Assembly: GCF_001509795.1 (NCBI RefSeq)
Contig: NZ_LLZN01000057.1
Coordinates: forward strand, 1 to 64,000
Direction of reading: 5' to 3'
Source of the DNA: Streptomyces sp. NRRL WC-3605
GTDB taxonomy: Bacteria; Actinomycetota; Actinomycetes; Streptomycetales; Streptomycetaceae
DNA: 64,000 bases
A program made the translations under genes and the position numbers. Shown piece by piece: positions 7,060 to 15,407 of this stretch; position 1 is the stretch's first letter, and every line of letters starts with the position of its first letter. The notes under the pieces were generated by a model that worked only from the letters and a program-made list of their open reading frames with translations, had not been told where the DNA came from and did no database searches.

Positions 7060-7503
7060 ATGAATTCCTCCCCTGCGAAAGCCGAAATCGGCGGGCTGCT
7101 CGACCGATATCTCATAGGTCTCGACGACGAAAAGCTCGACGACGACTGGGCGCGCGGGCTGTTCACCGACGACGCCCGTGTGGAGTTCCCGATGGCCCGG
7201 CACGAGGGCGTCGAGGGTCTGGCCGGCTGGCACCGGCGGGCGCTGGACGCCTTCGCCCGTACCCAGCACCTCAACTCGCCGGCGGTCGTGGACCTCACGG
7301 GTGACGAGCGGGCGGTGCTGCGGGCCAACCTGGTCTCCACGCACGTGCACCACCCGGACACCCCGGGCGATCCGCTGTTCGTCTCCGGCACGCTCGTGCG
7401 GGGGGCGGCCCGGCGCACCGGTGACGGCTGGCGGCTGACGGAGCTGGCGTTCCACCTGGTGTGGTCGACGGGCAGCCCGCCCCGCCCGTCGGACGCCCGA
7501 TGA
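7060..7503 (+). CDS. SnoaL-like / NTF2-fold protein
   Basis: A 147-residue protein with the length and pattern of the SnoaL-like family: an N-terminal helix (IGGLLDRYLIGLDDEKLDDDWARGLFTDDARVEFP), then alternating strands ending in a GDGWRLTELAFHLVW segment typical of the last strands. Family members act as polyketide cyclases, hydroxylases or isomerases in aromatic polyketide pathways. ATG at 7060 gives the conserved N-terminus; upstream in-frame codons run through the repeat array and are not coding. Its TGA overlaps the antiporter ATG (ATGA), so the two are coupled. Confidence 0.75.
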   Translation: MNSSPAKAEIGGLLDRYLIGLDDEKLDDDWARGLFTDDARVEFPMARHEGVEGLAGWHRRALDAFARTQHLNSPAVVDLTGDERAVLRANLVSTHVHHPDTPGDPLFVSGTLVRGAARRTGDGWRLTELAFHLVWSTGSPPRPSDAR

Positions 7504-8810
7504 GGGTCCTGGCCGCCGGCGTCCAGGAGGACCGGATCGCCGCGATGCTGCTGGGCATCGGGGTGATCCTGCTGGTCGGCGCCGGTCTGGGGGCGCTCGC
7601 CCGCAAGGTCGGCCAGCCCAAGGTGATCGGGGAGATCACGGCCGGCATCGTGCTCGGGCCGAGCCTGCTGGGCCTGTTCCCCGGCGACCTGACGAACCGC
7701 CTGTTCCCGCCGGACGTACGGCCGTTGCTGTCGGCGGTGTCGCAGGTCGGCCTGGTGCTGTTCATGTTCGTGGTGGGCTGGGAGTTCGAACGGCGGCTGA
7801 TCCGGCCGCACGCCCGGCTGGCGGCCGGGGTCTCGCTGTCGTCGATCGTGCTGGCCTTCGGACTCGGGGTGGCCGCGGCAGCCGTGCTGTACCCGCACCA
7901 CGACACGGTGGCCGGGAAGCACATCTCGTTCCTGGCGTTCGCCACGTTCATGGGCACCGCGATGTCCGTCACCGCGTTCCCCGTGCTGGCCCGCATCCTG
8001 ACCGAGAACAAGCTGATGGACACCCGGGTGGGCGCCCTGTCGCTGGCGAGCGCCGCGATCGACGACGTCCTCGCCTGGTGTCTGCTGGCGTATGTGTCGG
8101 CGCTGGTCAGCTCGGACGGCGACTACGCGGACCTGGCGCGGATCGGCGCGCTGAGCGTCGTGTACGTGGCCGTGATGCTCGTCGTCGTACGGCCGCTGAT
8201 CTCGCGGCTGGTGTGGCGGTGGGCGGCGATGGAGCGCTGGCCGGCGCTGCTCGCGGTGCTGTGCGCGGGCGTGTTCGCCTCGTCGTGGCTGACGTCGTGG
8301 ATCGGCATCCACCAGATCTTCGGCGCGTTCCTGTTCGGCTTCGTGATGCCGCGCGAACCGAGGCGGGTGCTCGCGGCGCATCTGCGCCGGCCGCTGGACG
8401 ACGTCAGCGTGATCCTGCTGCCGGTCTTCTTCATCGTCACCGGCCTCGGTGTCGACCTCGGCGCGCTGACGGCGGCCGACTGCCTGGCGCTGGCCCTGAT
8501 CGTCGCCGTGGCCTGCGCGGGCAAGCTGCTCGGCGCGATCGCCCCGGCCCGGCTGTCCGGCCTGTCCTGGCGCGAGGCGAAGGACCTGGGCGTGCTGATG
8601 AACACCCGGGGCCTGACCGAACTCATCATCCTCAACGCCGCGGTGAGCCTCGGCGTGCTCGACGGGCGGATGTTCACCCTGCTGGTGATCATGGCCCTCG
8701 TGACGACGGCGATGGCGGCCCCGCTGCTGTCCCGGCGCGAGCACCTCACGGCCGGCGGCCTTCCCAAGACACCCACGCGTGTCGCGGACGCGACCGCGCC
8801 GCGCACCTGA
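7500..8810 (+). CDS. CPA2-family cation:proton antiporter
   Basis: A 436-residue membrane protein with about 12 hydrophobic segments, matching the Na_H_Exchanger (KefB/NapA-type) domain. Typical features are GQPKVIGEITAGIVLGPSLLG near the start, the AIDDVLAW acidic pair in the transport core, and NTRGLTELIIL near the end. CPA2 carriers exchange Na+ or K+ for H+. In antibiotic clusters such antiporters are seen as self-protection or product export aids; that role is inferred. ATG at 7500 overlaps the SnoaL-like stop. An internal ATG at 7545 would remove a poorly conserved leader and is an alternative start. Confidence 0.85.
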   Translation: MRVLAAGVQEDRIAAMLLGIGVILLVGAGLGALARKVGQPKVIGEITAGIVLGPSLLGLFPGDLTNRLFPPDVRPLLSAVSQVGLVLFMFVVGWEFERRLIRPHARLAAGVSLSSIVLAFGLGVAAAAVLYPHHDTVAGKHISFLAFATFMGTAMSVTAFPVLARILTENKLMDTRVGALSLASAAIDDVLAWCLLAYVSALVSSDGDYADLARIGALSVVYVAVMLVVVRPLISRLVWRWAAMERWPALLAVLCAGVFASSWLTSWIGIHQIFGAFLFGFVMPREPRRVLAAHLRRPLDDVSVILLPVFFIVTGLGVDLGALTAADCLALALIVAVACAGKLLGAIAPARLSGLSWREAKDLGVLMNTRGLTELIILNAAVSLGVLDGRMFTLLVIMALVTTAMAAPLLSRREHLTAGGLPKTPTRVADATAPRT

Positions 8811-8823
8811 CGAGGGGGATCCA

Positions 8824-9372
8824 GTGATACCCGTCCAGTCGTTGTCCCCGCACGATCCGCAGCCGCGACCACCGGTCGACGGCCGCGCGCTGCGCACGGT
8901 GTGCGGCAGTTTCGCCACCGGCGTCACCGTGATCACCACCGGCGGCCCGGAGGAGGGCGCCGCGACCACGGTGAACTCGTTCACGTCGGTCTCGCTGGAG
9001 CCGCCGCTGGTGCTGTTCTGCCTGCACCGGCAGTCCCGGCTGCGTCCGGTGCTCCAGCGCTCCCGCGGTTTCGTGGTGAACTTCCTGACGCACCGCCAGG
9101 AGGGGCTCGCCTGGAAGTTCGCGGGCCGCGAGTCGGCGCGGCTGGCCGAGGTCCCGTACCACCGCTCGGCCGGCGGACTGCCCGTGCTCACCGAGGCGCT
9201 CGCGTTCCTGGAGTGCCGTCTCGCCGAGGAGTACGACGGCGGCGACCACGCCATCGTGGTCGGCGAGGTCACCGCCCTCGGCACCTCCGAGGAGGAGGCC
9301 GATCCGCTGGTGTTCTACCAGGGCGCGATGCGTTTCCTGGACGCCGCGGCGCAGGCTCCGGCGCGGGGCTGA
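8824..9372 (+). CDS. Flavin reductase (HpaC/SnaC-like), likely FADH2 supplier for the halogenase
   Basis: A 182-residue flavin-reductase-like split barrel: FATGVTVITTGGPEEGAATTVNSFTSVSLEPPLVLFCLHRQS near residues 30-70, then FVVNFLTHRQEGLAWKFAG and a C-terminal DHAIVVGEVTAL strand. These enzymes use NAD(P)H to make free FMNH2 or FADH2 for partner monooxygenases or halogenases. The halogenase at 13536 and possibly the ABM protein are the obvious clients. The GTG at 8824 follows GAGGGGG. It is 13 bp after the antiporter, so it is likely in the same operon. Its stop is 4 bp from the convergent HxlR gene. Confidence 0.85.
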   Translation: MIPVQSLSPHDPQPRPPVDGRALRTVCGSFATGVTVITTGGPEEGAATTVNSFTSVSLEPPLVLFCLHRQSRLRPVLQRSRGFVVNFLTHRQEGLAWKFAGRESARLAEVPYHRSAGGLPVLTEALAFLECRLAEEYDGGDHAIVVGEVTALGTSEEEADPLVFYQGAMRFLDAAAQAPARG

Positions 9373-9376
9373 GCCG

Positions 9377-9796
9377 TCAGCGCGGCGCACCGGCCGGCAG
9401 GTCGGCGTCGTCGAACTCCCGCCTGGCGCGCTCGACCTTGTGCAGGTTCTCCGCGGACCAGTCGGCGAGGTGGGCGAAGATCGGCGCCAGGCTGCGGCCC
9501 AGCTCGCTGATCTCGTACTCGACCCGGGGCGGCACCTCCGGGTGGTACGTGCGCACCACCAGGCCGTCACGCTCCATCTGGCGCAGCCGCTGCGTGAGCA
9601 CCTTCGGTGTGATGGTGCCGATGTTGCGCTGGAGCTCGACGAAGCGCTGCCGGCCGAACTCGTTCAGCGTCCACAGGATCGGTGTCGTCCAGCGGCTGAA
9701 GACGATGTCGACCACCGGGGAGACCGGGCACGCCAGCTCCGAGTCGATCCCTGCGCCGTGCTTCACGGCGCCACCCATCGTGCCCGTGCCGTCCAT
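9377..9796 (-). CDS. HxlR/MarR-type (YtfH-like) transcriptional regulator
   Basis: A 139-residue HxlR protein with the conserved Cys-Pro start (ELACPVSPVVDIVFSRWTTPILWTL), then the winged helix (RFVELQRNIGTITPKVLTQRLRQMERDGLV ... PPRVEYEISELGRSL). HxlR proteins sense reactive electrophiles or quinones, often through that Cys. ATG at 9796 has GGGAGG upstream. It is divergent from the MFS pump, with an operator-like element between (9816-9852) that is repeated before the quinone-reductase gene at 18745. This suggests a small regulon of pump and detoxifying reductase. Confidence 0.88.
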   Translation of the reverse strand: MDGTGTMGGAVKHGAGIDSELACPVSPVVDIVFSRWTTPILWTLNEFGRQRFVELQRNIGTITPKVLTQRLRQMERDGLVVRTYHPEVPPRVEYEISELGRSLAPIFAHLADWSAENLHKVERARREFDDADLPAGAPR

Positions 9797-9815
9797 GCGG
9801 ATCCTCCCAGGAAGC

Positions 9816-9852
9816 CACTTTCCTCTAGGTACCTACTTTACCCAGGATGCTA
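9816..9852. promoter_or_regulatory. HxlR-type operator, copy 1 (HxlR/MFS divergent promoter)
   Basis: A 37-bp element centred on the palindrome TAGGTACCTA, with a second inverted pair GGTA/TACC overlapping it. It matches 18634-18670 at 35 of 37 positions while flanking DNA is unrelated. It lies 20 bp upstream of the HxlR start and about 110 bp upstream of the MFS start. Confidence 0.75.
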
Positions 9853-9960
9853 GCTTCCCGGAAGGCGGTGAGCTTCCCCGCTCCCGGCCCCGCGCCATGT
9901 CCTTTCCCTCCTTGCCCCGTCCCTACGGAACCCTTCCGTTCACCTCCCACTAGGAGCGAC

Positions 9961-11442
9961 ATGTCGACCCAAGAGTCGCTGCGCCTTCCCCACTCCACCG
10001 ACGCGTCGGCCCCGCCGAGGCGCCCGGGACTCATCCTGGCGTTCCTCTGCCTGGCCGGGTTCATGACCTTCCTCGACGTGTCGATCGTCAACGTGGCCCT
10101 GCCGACGATCGAGGACGAACTGCACATCTCCCAGACGTCGTTGCAGTACATCGTCACCACCTACGGCATGCTGCTCGGCGGCTTCCTGCTGCTGACCGGC
10201 CGGCTCGCGGACGCCTTCGGCCGCCGCCGGATGCTCCAGACCGGCCTGATCCTGTTCGCCCTGTCCTCGCTGCTCGCCGGGTTCGGCCAGAGCGCGGCCA
10301 TGCTGATCGTGGCGCGCGGCGCCCAGGGCCTCGGCGCCGCGTTCATCGCGACCGCCGCGCTGTCCCTGCTCGCCAACAACTTCGAGGAGGGCGCCGAGCG
10401 CAACAAGGCGCTGGGCGCGTGGGGCGCGCTGAGCGGCATCGCCGCCGTCGCCGGTGTCACCCTCGGCGGTCTGCTGACCGACGGCCCGGGCTGGCGCTGG
10501 ATCTTCTTCATCAACGTGCCGATCGGCCTCGTCCTGGCCGTGCTCGCGCCCCGCGTCGTCGCCGAGAGCCGGGCCGCCGAGCGCAGCAGCTCCTTCGACG
10601 TCGCCGGCGCCGTCACCCTGACGGCCGGTCTGGTGCTGCTCATCTTCAGCCTGGGCCAGACCGTCGACGACTCCGACGTCCCCATGGCCCGCGTCTACGG
10701 CGGCTTCGCCCTCTCCGCGGTCCTGCTCATCGCGTTCCTGCTGATCGAGCGCCGCGCCCAGGCGCCGCTGATCCCGCTCGGCGTCTTCAAGCGCAAGTCG
10801 CTGCGGGCCTCCAACGTCGTCGCGGTCCTGCTGCTGGGCACCTGCGTCACCCTGTTCTTCTTCGCCAGCCTGTTCATGCAGCAGGTCCTGAACTGGTCGG
10901 CGCTGCGCACCGGTCTGGCGTACGTCCCGCTCGCCGTGATCGTGGCGGTCGGCGCGGGCGTCGCCTCCCAGCTGGTGACGAAGGTCGCCGCCAAGCCGGT
11001 GCTGATGGTCGGTCTGACCCTGACCAGCGTGGGCATGTTCCTGCTGTGGCGGGCCCCGTCCGACGCCTCGTACGCGGTGGACCTGCTGCCCGCCTTCCTG
11101 ATCTCCGGCCTCGGCCTCGGCCTGTCGTTCGTGCCGGTGCAGGTGGCCGCGTTCACCGGAACCGAGGAGGACGAGTCCGGCCTGTCAGCCGGTCTCATCA
11201 ACACCGCGCAGGAGGTCGGCGGCGCCCTGGGCCTCGCCGTCGCCGCGACCTACGCCTTCCGCCAGGTCGAGGAGCTGACCAAGTGGGCGGACGGGGTGCC
11301 CGCGCGGGTGACCGAGGCGCGCACCGAGGTCTTCCACGACGCGTTCCTCGCCGGTGCCTGCTTCGCCGCGGCCGGCCTGGTCCTCACGCTGATCCTGCTG
11401 CCCCTGACCAAGGCCGCGGACCAGCCCGCCCCCGACGCCTGA
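9961..11442 (+). CDS. MFS drug exporter, DHA2 family (14 TMS)
   Basis: A 493-residue EmrB/QacA-type pump. LAGFMTFLDVSIVNVALPTIEDEL is the first-helix motif of DHA2 exporters, LTGRLADAFGRRR is the loop 2-3 motif A, and a motif-C-like GIAAVAGVTLGGLLTDGPGWRWIFFINVP follows. About 14 hydrophobic segments are visible. ATG at 9961 follows AGGAGCGAC; the longer upstream frame lacks a start signal and crosses the operator region. It probably exports the cluster product and is repressed by the divergent HxlR protein. Confidence 0.9.
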   Translation: MSTQESLRLPHSTDASAPPRRPGLILAFLCLAGFMTFLDVSIVNVALPTIEDELHISQTSLQYIVTTYGMLLGGFLLLTGRLADAFGRRRMLQTGLILFALSSLLAGFGQSAAMLIVARGAQGLGAAFIATAALSLLANNFEEGAERNKALGAWGALSGIAAVAGVTLGGLLTDGPGWRWIFFINVPIGLVLAVLAPRVVAESRAAERSSSFDVAGAVTLTAGLVLLIFSLGQTVDDSDVPMARVYGGFALSAVLLIAFLLIERRAQAPLIPLGVFKRKSLRASNVVAVLLLGTCVTLFFFASLFMQQVLNWSALRTGLAYVPLAVIVAVGAGVASQLVTKVAAKPVLMVGLTLTSVGMFLLWRAPSDASYAVDLLPAFLISGLGLGLSFVPVQVAAFTGTEEDESGLSAGLINTAQEVGGALGLAVAATYAFRQVEELTKWADGVPARVTEARTEVFHDAFLAGACFAAAGLVLTLILLPLTKAADQPAPDA

Positions 11443-11457
11443 GAGGCGGACCCCGGT

Positions 11458-11853
11458 ATGCCGACGTCACCGCGTCTGTCCCCCGCGGCCGAGGACTTCC
11501 TCGCCGAGAACCAGCTGTGCGCCTTCACCACGCTCCGCCCCGACGGCTCGCCCCATGTGACGCCCGTGCGCTTCACCTGGGACGGCGAGGCGGGACTGGC
11601 CCGGGTGATGACCGCGGTGACCCGGCGCAAGGCCCGCAACGTGCTGGCCGCGCCCGGCGGCCGGGTCTCCCTGTGCCAGACGGCCGGGCCCCGCTGGATC
11701 ACCCTGGAGGGCACCGCCACCGTGCACGACGACCCCGAGCGGGTCCAGGAGGGCGTCCGGCGGTACGCCAAGCGGTACTGGTCGCCGCCGCCGGAGCCAC
11801 CGGGTCTGGTCGTCATCGAGATCGACGTGGACCGGGTGCTGGGCCTGCTGTGA
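11458..11853 (+). CDS. Split-barrel PPOX-family FMN/F420-binding oxidoreductase (Rv1155/OxyR-like)
   Basis: A 131-residue pyridoxamine-5'-phosphate-oxidase-like split barrel (FLAENQLCAFTTLRPDGSPHVTPVRFTWD ... RKARNVLAAPGGRVSLCQTAGPRWITLEGTA). Many small actinobacterial members use coenzyme F420H2, and OxyR/CtcR of tetracycline pathways belong to this fold and reduce a late intermediate. Cofactor and substrate here are unproven. It starts 15 bp after the MFS stop with GAGAGGCGGAC as binding site, so it is co-transcribed with the pump, and a strong terminator follows. Confidence 0.75.
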   Translation: MPTSPRLSPAAEDFLAENQLCAFTTLRPDGSPHVTPVRFTWDGEAGLARVMTAVTRRKARNVLAAPGGRVSLCQTAGPRWITLEGTATVHDDPERVQEGVRRYAKRYWSPPPEPPGLVVIEIDVDRVLGLL

Positions 11854-11867
11854 ACGGGCCGCACACC

Positions 11868-11908
11868 CGCCGAGGGCGCCGGGCGCGAAACCGCCGGCGC
11901 CCTCGGCG
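11868..11908 (+). terminator. Strong intrinsic hairpin after the MFS/split-barrel operon
   Basis: A perfect 15-bp stem (CGCCGAGGGCGCCGG with its complement) and an 11-nt loop begin 15 bp after the stop at 11853. A weak T-rich stretch follows (TATTT). Confidence 0.85.
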
Positions 11909-11920
11909 TATTTCCGCCCC

Positions 11921-11960
11921 CTGACCCTGCTGAGAATTCTCTGACGAAACTTGTCAGAGA
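11921..11960. promoter_or_regulatory. CTGAC/GTCAG repeats and inverted repeat before the hydroxylase gene
   Basis: CTGAC at 11921 and 11941 are 20 bp apart, with CTGAG at 11930 between them. TCTCTGAC (11938-11945) and GTCAGAGA (11953-11960) form a perfect 8-bp inverted repeat with a 7-nt spacer. The site is 73 bp upstream of the ATG at 12033. The pentamer and 20-bp spacing are shared with 6943-7010. Confidence 0.5.
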
Positions 11961-12032
11961 CCTGTACTTACGGCCGTTCAGCTTCCCCGGCTCCCCCGGA
12001 ATACTGGTAAAAAATCCACTGGGAGAGGAAAC

Positions 12033-13505
12033 ATGAACCGTTTTCATGCCGACGTGATCGTCGCCGGGGCCGGCCCGTCCGGACTCATGCTCGCCGGTGA
12101 ACTCCGCCTGGCGGGACACGAGGTGCTGGTGCTCGACCGGCTGACCGCACCGATGCAGCAGTCCCGCGCCCTCGGATTTTCCGCGCGCACCATCGAGGAG
12201 TTCGGGCAGCGCGGACTTCTCGATGAATTCGGTGAACTGGAGACGATACCCTTCGGCCATTTCGGCGGACTTCCCATCGACTACCAGATCGTCGAGGGCG
12301 GCAATTTCGGAGTGCGGGGCGTTCCGCAGTCGCGGACCGAGGCGATCCTGCACACGTGGGCCACCGGCCTCGGCGCCGAGGTCCGCCGCGGGCACGAGGT
12401 CGTCGGCATGACCCAGGACGACGACGGCGTCTCCGTGGAGGTCGCCGGCCCCGACGGCACCGAGACACTGCGCGCCGCCTACCTCGTCGGCTGCGACGGC
12501 GCCCGCTCCACCGTGCGGCGCCTGGCCGGCATCGACTTCCCCGGCACCAGCGCCACCATCGAGATGCTGATGGCCGACGTCGCCACGAACGAGCTGCGCA
12601 TCCGCCCGACCGGCGAGGTCGGCGAGTCCGGCATGGTCGTGGTGCTGCCGCTGGGCCCGGGGGCCACCCGCGTGGTCGTCTTCGAGCGCGGCGCCGGGGT
12701 CCGCCCGACGACGGAGGCACCCACGTTCGACGAGGTCGCCGGCGCGTTCCAGCGCGTCACCGGGGAGGACATCACCGGGTACCGGCCGCTGTGGACCAGC
12801 TACTTCACCGACGCCAGCCGGCACGCCGCCGAGTACCGCAAGGGCCGGGTCTTCCTGGCCGGCGACGCCGCGCACATCCACCTCCCGATCGGCGCGCAGG
12901 GCATCAGCGCCGGCGTCGGCGACGTGGTGAACCTGGGCTGGAAGCTCGCCGCCGCACTGAAGGGCCACGCACCCGAGGGGCTGCTGGACACGTACCACAG
13001 CGAGCGCCACCCGATCGGCGGCCGGATCGTCGCCAACACCCTGGTGCAGCGCTCCCTCTACCTCGGCGGCCCCGAGATGCAGCCGCTGCGCGAGCTGTTC
13101 GGCGAGCTCGTCGGCATCGAGGCGGTGCGCAGGCACCTGGTCGGCCTGGTCACCGGCCTGGACATCACCTACGACATGGGCGAGGGCGGCCACCCGCTGC
13201 TCGGCCGCCGGCTGCCCGACCAGGACCTGCTGGTCGGCGACGAGAAGACCAGCACGTACGCGCTGCTCACGCGCGGCCGCCCGCTGCTGCTGAACCTGCG
13301 CGGCGGCGAGGCCCTGACGGACGCCGCCGCCGGCTGGGCCGACCGCGTGGACGTCGTCGCCGCCTCCCGGCCCGACCCCGAGGCCCCCGCCGCCGACCTG
13401 CTGGTGCGCCCCGACGGCTACATCGCCTGGGTCGGGACGGACGGCACCGCCGACGGTCTGGCCACCGCCCTGCAGCGCTGGTTCGGCGCCCCCGCCGCCG
13501 GCTGA
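12033..13505 (+). CDS. FAD-dependent aromatic polyketide hydroxylase (PgaE/OxyS-type)
   Basis: A 490-residue class A flavoprotein monooxygenase. The FAD-binding GxGxxG is at VIVAGAGPSGLMLAGELRLAGHEVLVLDR (residues 6-35), the DG motif at YLVGCDGARSTVRRLAGI, and the GD motif at VFLAGDAAHIHLPIGAQGISAGVGDVVNLGWKLAAAL. The last 110 residues form the thioredoxin-like tail of this group (PgaE, RdmE, OxyS, JadH). Such enzymes hydroxylate naphthacene or angucycline cores using NADPH and O2. ATG at 12033 follows GAGAGGAAAC. The halogenase follows 30 bp later, so the two form an operon driven from the repeat-bearing promoter. Confidence 0.9.
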   Translation: MNRFHADVIVAGAGPSGLMLAGELRLAGHEVLVLDRLTAPMQQSRALGFSARTIEEFGQRGLLDEFGELETIPFGHFGGLPIDYQIVEGGNFGVRGVPQSRTEAILHTWATGLGAEVRRGHEVVGMTQDDDGVSVEVAGPDGTETLRAAYLVGCDGARSTVRRLAGIDFPGTSATIEMLMADVATNELRIRPTGEVGESGMVVVLPLGPGATRVVVFERGAGVRPTTEAPTFDEVAGAFQRVTGEDITGYRPLWTSYFTDASRHAAEYRKGRVFLAGDAAHIHLPIGAQGISAGVGDVVNLGWKLAAALKGHAPEGLLDTYHSERHPIGGRIVANTLVQRSLYLGGPEMQPLRELFGELVGIEAVRRHLVGLVTGLDITYDMGEGGHPLLGRRLPDQDLLVGDEKTSTYALLTRGRPLLLNLRGGEALTDAAAGWADRVDVVAASRPDPEAPAADLLVRPDGYIAWVGTDGTADGLATALQRWFGAPAAG

Positions 13506-13535
13506 GCCCCCGACCGCCAGAAGAGGAGTCCCGAG

Positions 13536-15263
13536 TTGACCGGCAAGGCCGAGACAGAGATGCCCAGCAAGGCCGAGACGCAGAAGACGGCGCCGAAGCC
13601 CGGCGAGTGGACCGAGTGCGACGTCGTCATCCTGGGCGCCGGGATCGGCGGTTCGATCACCGGCGCGATCCTGGCCCGGCAGGGCGCGAAGGTGGTGCTC
13701 GTCGACGCCGGCCAGCACCCGCGGTTCGCGGTCGGCGAGTCGCAGAACCCGCAGCTCGTGGAGTGGCTGCACATCCTCGCCGTCCGCTACGACGTGCCCG
13801 AGCTCAAGCACCTGCTCGACATCAAGGCCGTCACCAAGCACATCGGCGCCCACCACGGCAGAAAGCAGAGCTTCGGTTTCGTGCGGCACGTCCCCGACCG
13901 GGAGCCGGACCCGCGCGAGGCGACGATGTTCGTCATCCCGAAGATGCTCACCGAGGCGTCGCACATGTTCCGCCAGGACACCGACACCTACTACTTCAAC
14001 GTCGCCGCCAAGTACGGCTGCACGCTGCGCCAGAACTGGCGCGCCACCGGCCTGGACTTCGACGACGACGGCGTCACGGTCACCGGCCAGAACGGCGAGG
14101 TGTTCCGCGCGAAGTACCTCATCGACGCCAGCGGCTTCCGATCCCCGCTCGCCGAGAAGTTCGACCTGCGCGACAAGCCGACGCGGATCCGGCACCACGC
14201 CCGCTCCATGTTCACGCACTACGTCGGCATCAAGCCCTACGACGACGTGTGCAACTACCCCGACGCGCTGCGCCCGCCCGCCGAGTCCCCCTTCCACGGC
14301 GGCACCCTGCACCACCTGATCGAGCGCGGCTGGTTCTGGATCATCCCGTTCGACAACTACAAGGACTCCCGCAACCCGGTGTGCAGCGTCGGGCTGACCT
14401 TCGACGAGCGGCTGTACCCGCAGCCGAAGGACAAGACGCCGGACGAGGAGTTCCAGCACTACCTCGACATGTACCCGGCCGTGAAGCGGCAGTTCGAGGG
14501 CGCCCGCCGGGTGCGGGAGTGGATCTCCACGCCGGACCGCATCCAGTACTCCTCGAAGCAGACCGTGGGCGACCGCTGGTGCCTGATGTCGCACGCCGCC
14601 GGCTTCGTGGACCCGCTGTACTCGCGCGGTCTGTCCAACACCTTCGAGGTGGTGGACGCCCTGTGCTACCGCGTCCTGGAGGCGCTGCGCGACGGCGACT
14701 TCTCCGCCGAGCGCTTCGAGTACGTGGAGCGCCTGGAGCAGGGGCTGCTGACGTTCAACGACATGATCGTCGACAGCTCGTACATCGCGTTCTCCCACTT
14801 CCGGCTCTGGAACGCGGTCTTCCGGGTCTGGGCCTGCTTCACCACACCCGCCACCATGCGCCAGATCCAGGCCCGCCAGGAGTTCGTCCTGGACGGCGAC
14901 GACCGGCACTTCCGCGAGATGGAGAAGGCGCCGTACCCGGGCCTGTGGTGGCCGGACAGCCACGCCTTCAAGCATCTGCTCGACGTCACCCACGAGACCT
15001 GCGTGAAGTACGAGGCAGGCGAGATCGACGGCGACAAGGCGGCCGACATCGTCTTCCAGGCCATCGACGACTGCGAGTCCGTCAACACGCCGTTCGGCTG
15101 GAAGGACGGCGAGGACCACCGCTTCTTCCGGGCCACCACCCCCACGATGATCAAGTTCATGTGGTGGGCCAGCACCAACGGCCCCAAGGAGATGCGCGAC
15201 CTGGGCCGCTCCATGCTCAAGGGCGTCGCGAAGTCCGCCCTGCGCGGCAAGAAGGTCTCCTGA
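13536..15263 (+). CDS. Flavin-dependent halogenase (CtcP-like)
   Basis: A 575-residue protein with both halogenase hallmarks: GAGIGG (34-39) for FAD and WFWIIP (266-271), matching the WxWxIP motif that separates halogenases from monooxygenases. VGESQNPQ (67-72) is the counterpart of the usual GESTxP segment. The FVDPLYSRGLSN region also fits the family. The long C-terminal part (about 390-575) recalls polyketide halogenases such as CtcP. It would chlorinate or brominate an electron-rich aromatic ring with FADH2, halide and O2. The TTG at 13536 follows AAGAGGAG; ATG at 13560 is the alternative. FADH2 probably comes from the reductase at 8824. Confidence 0.88.
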   Translation: MTGKAETEMPSKAETQKTAPKPGEWTECDVVILGAGIGGSITGAILARQGAKVVLVDAGQHPRFAVGESQNPQLVEWLHILAVRYDVPELKHLLDIKAVTKHIGAHHGRKQSFGFVRHVPDREPDPREATMFVIPKMLTEASHMFRQDTDTYYFNVAAKYGCTLRQNWRATGLDFDDDGVTVTGQNGEVFRAKYLIDASGFRSPLAEKFDLRDKPTRIRHHARSMFTHYVGIKPYDDVCNYPDALRPPAESPFHGGTLHHLIERGWFWIIPFDNYKDSRNPVCSVGLTFDERLYPQPKDKTPDEEFQHYLDMYPAVKRQFEGARRVREWISTPDRIQYSSKQTVGDRWCLMSHAAGFVDPLYSRGLSNTFEVVDALCYRVLEALRDGDFSAERFEYVERLEQGLLTFNDMIVDSSYIAFSHFRLWNAVFRVWACFTTPATMRQIQARQEFVLDGDDRHFREMEKAPYPGLWWPDSHAFKHLLDVTHETCVKYEAGEIDGDKAADIVFQAIDDCESVNTPFGWKDGEDHRFFRATTPTMIKFMWWASTNGPKEMRDLGRSMLKGVAKSALRGKKVS

Positions 15264-15316
15264 CCTCCTCCCCCCGAACCCCCCACTCCCCCCACTCACC
15301 CTCCCCCCGATCCGGT

Positions 15317-15361
15317 CCGCACAGGGCGTGGTGCCACCCCCAAGCGCGAGGCCCTGTGCGG
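15317..15361 (+). terminator. Hairpin after the hydroxylase/halogenase operon
   Basis: An 11-bp perfect stem (CCGCACAGGGC with GCCCTGTGCGG) with a 23-nt loop lies 54 bp past the halogenase stop. There is no T-run. It could also be a leader structure of the next gene. Confidence 0.5.
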
Positions 15362-15407
15362 GCCGCTCCCCGACCGTCCGTCACCCGTATCGACTCTGGG
15401 ACACCGT

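Noticed and set aside
11250..15299. A 1349-codon open frame on the minus strand
   Set aside because: It is antisense to the split-barrel, hydroxylase and halogenase genes, whose motifs are unambiguous. Its product is low-complexity Val/Ala/Gly/His-rich, a common artefact of high GC codon use.
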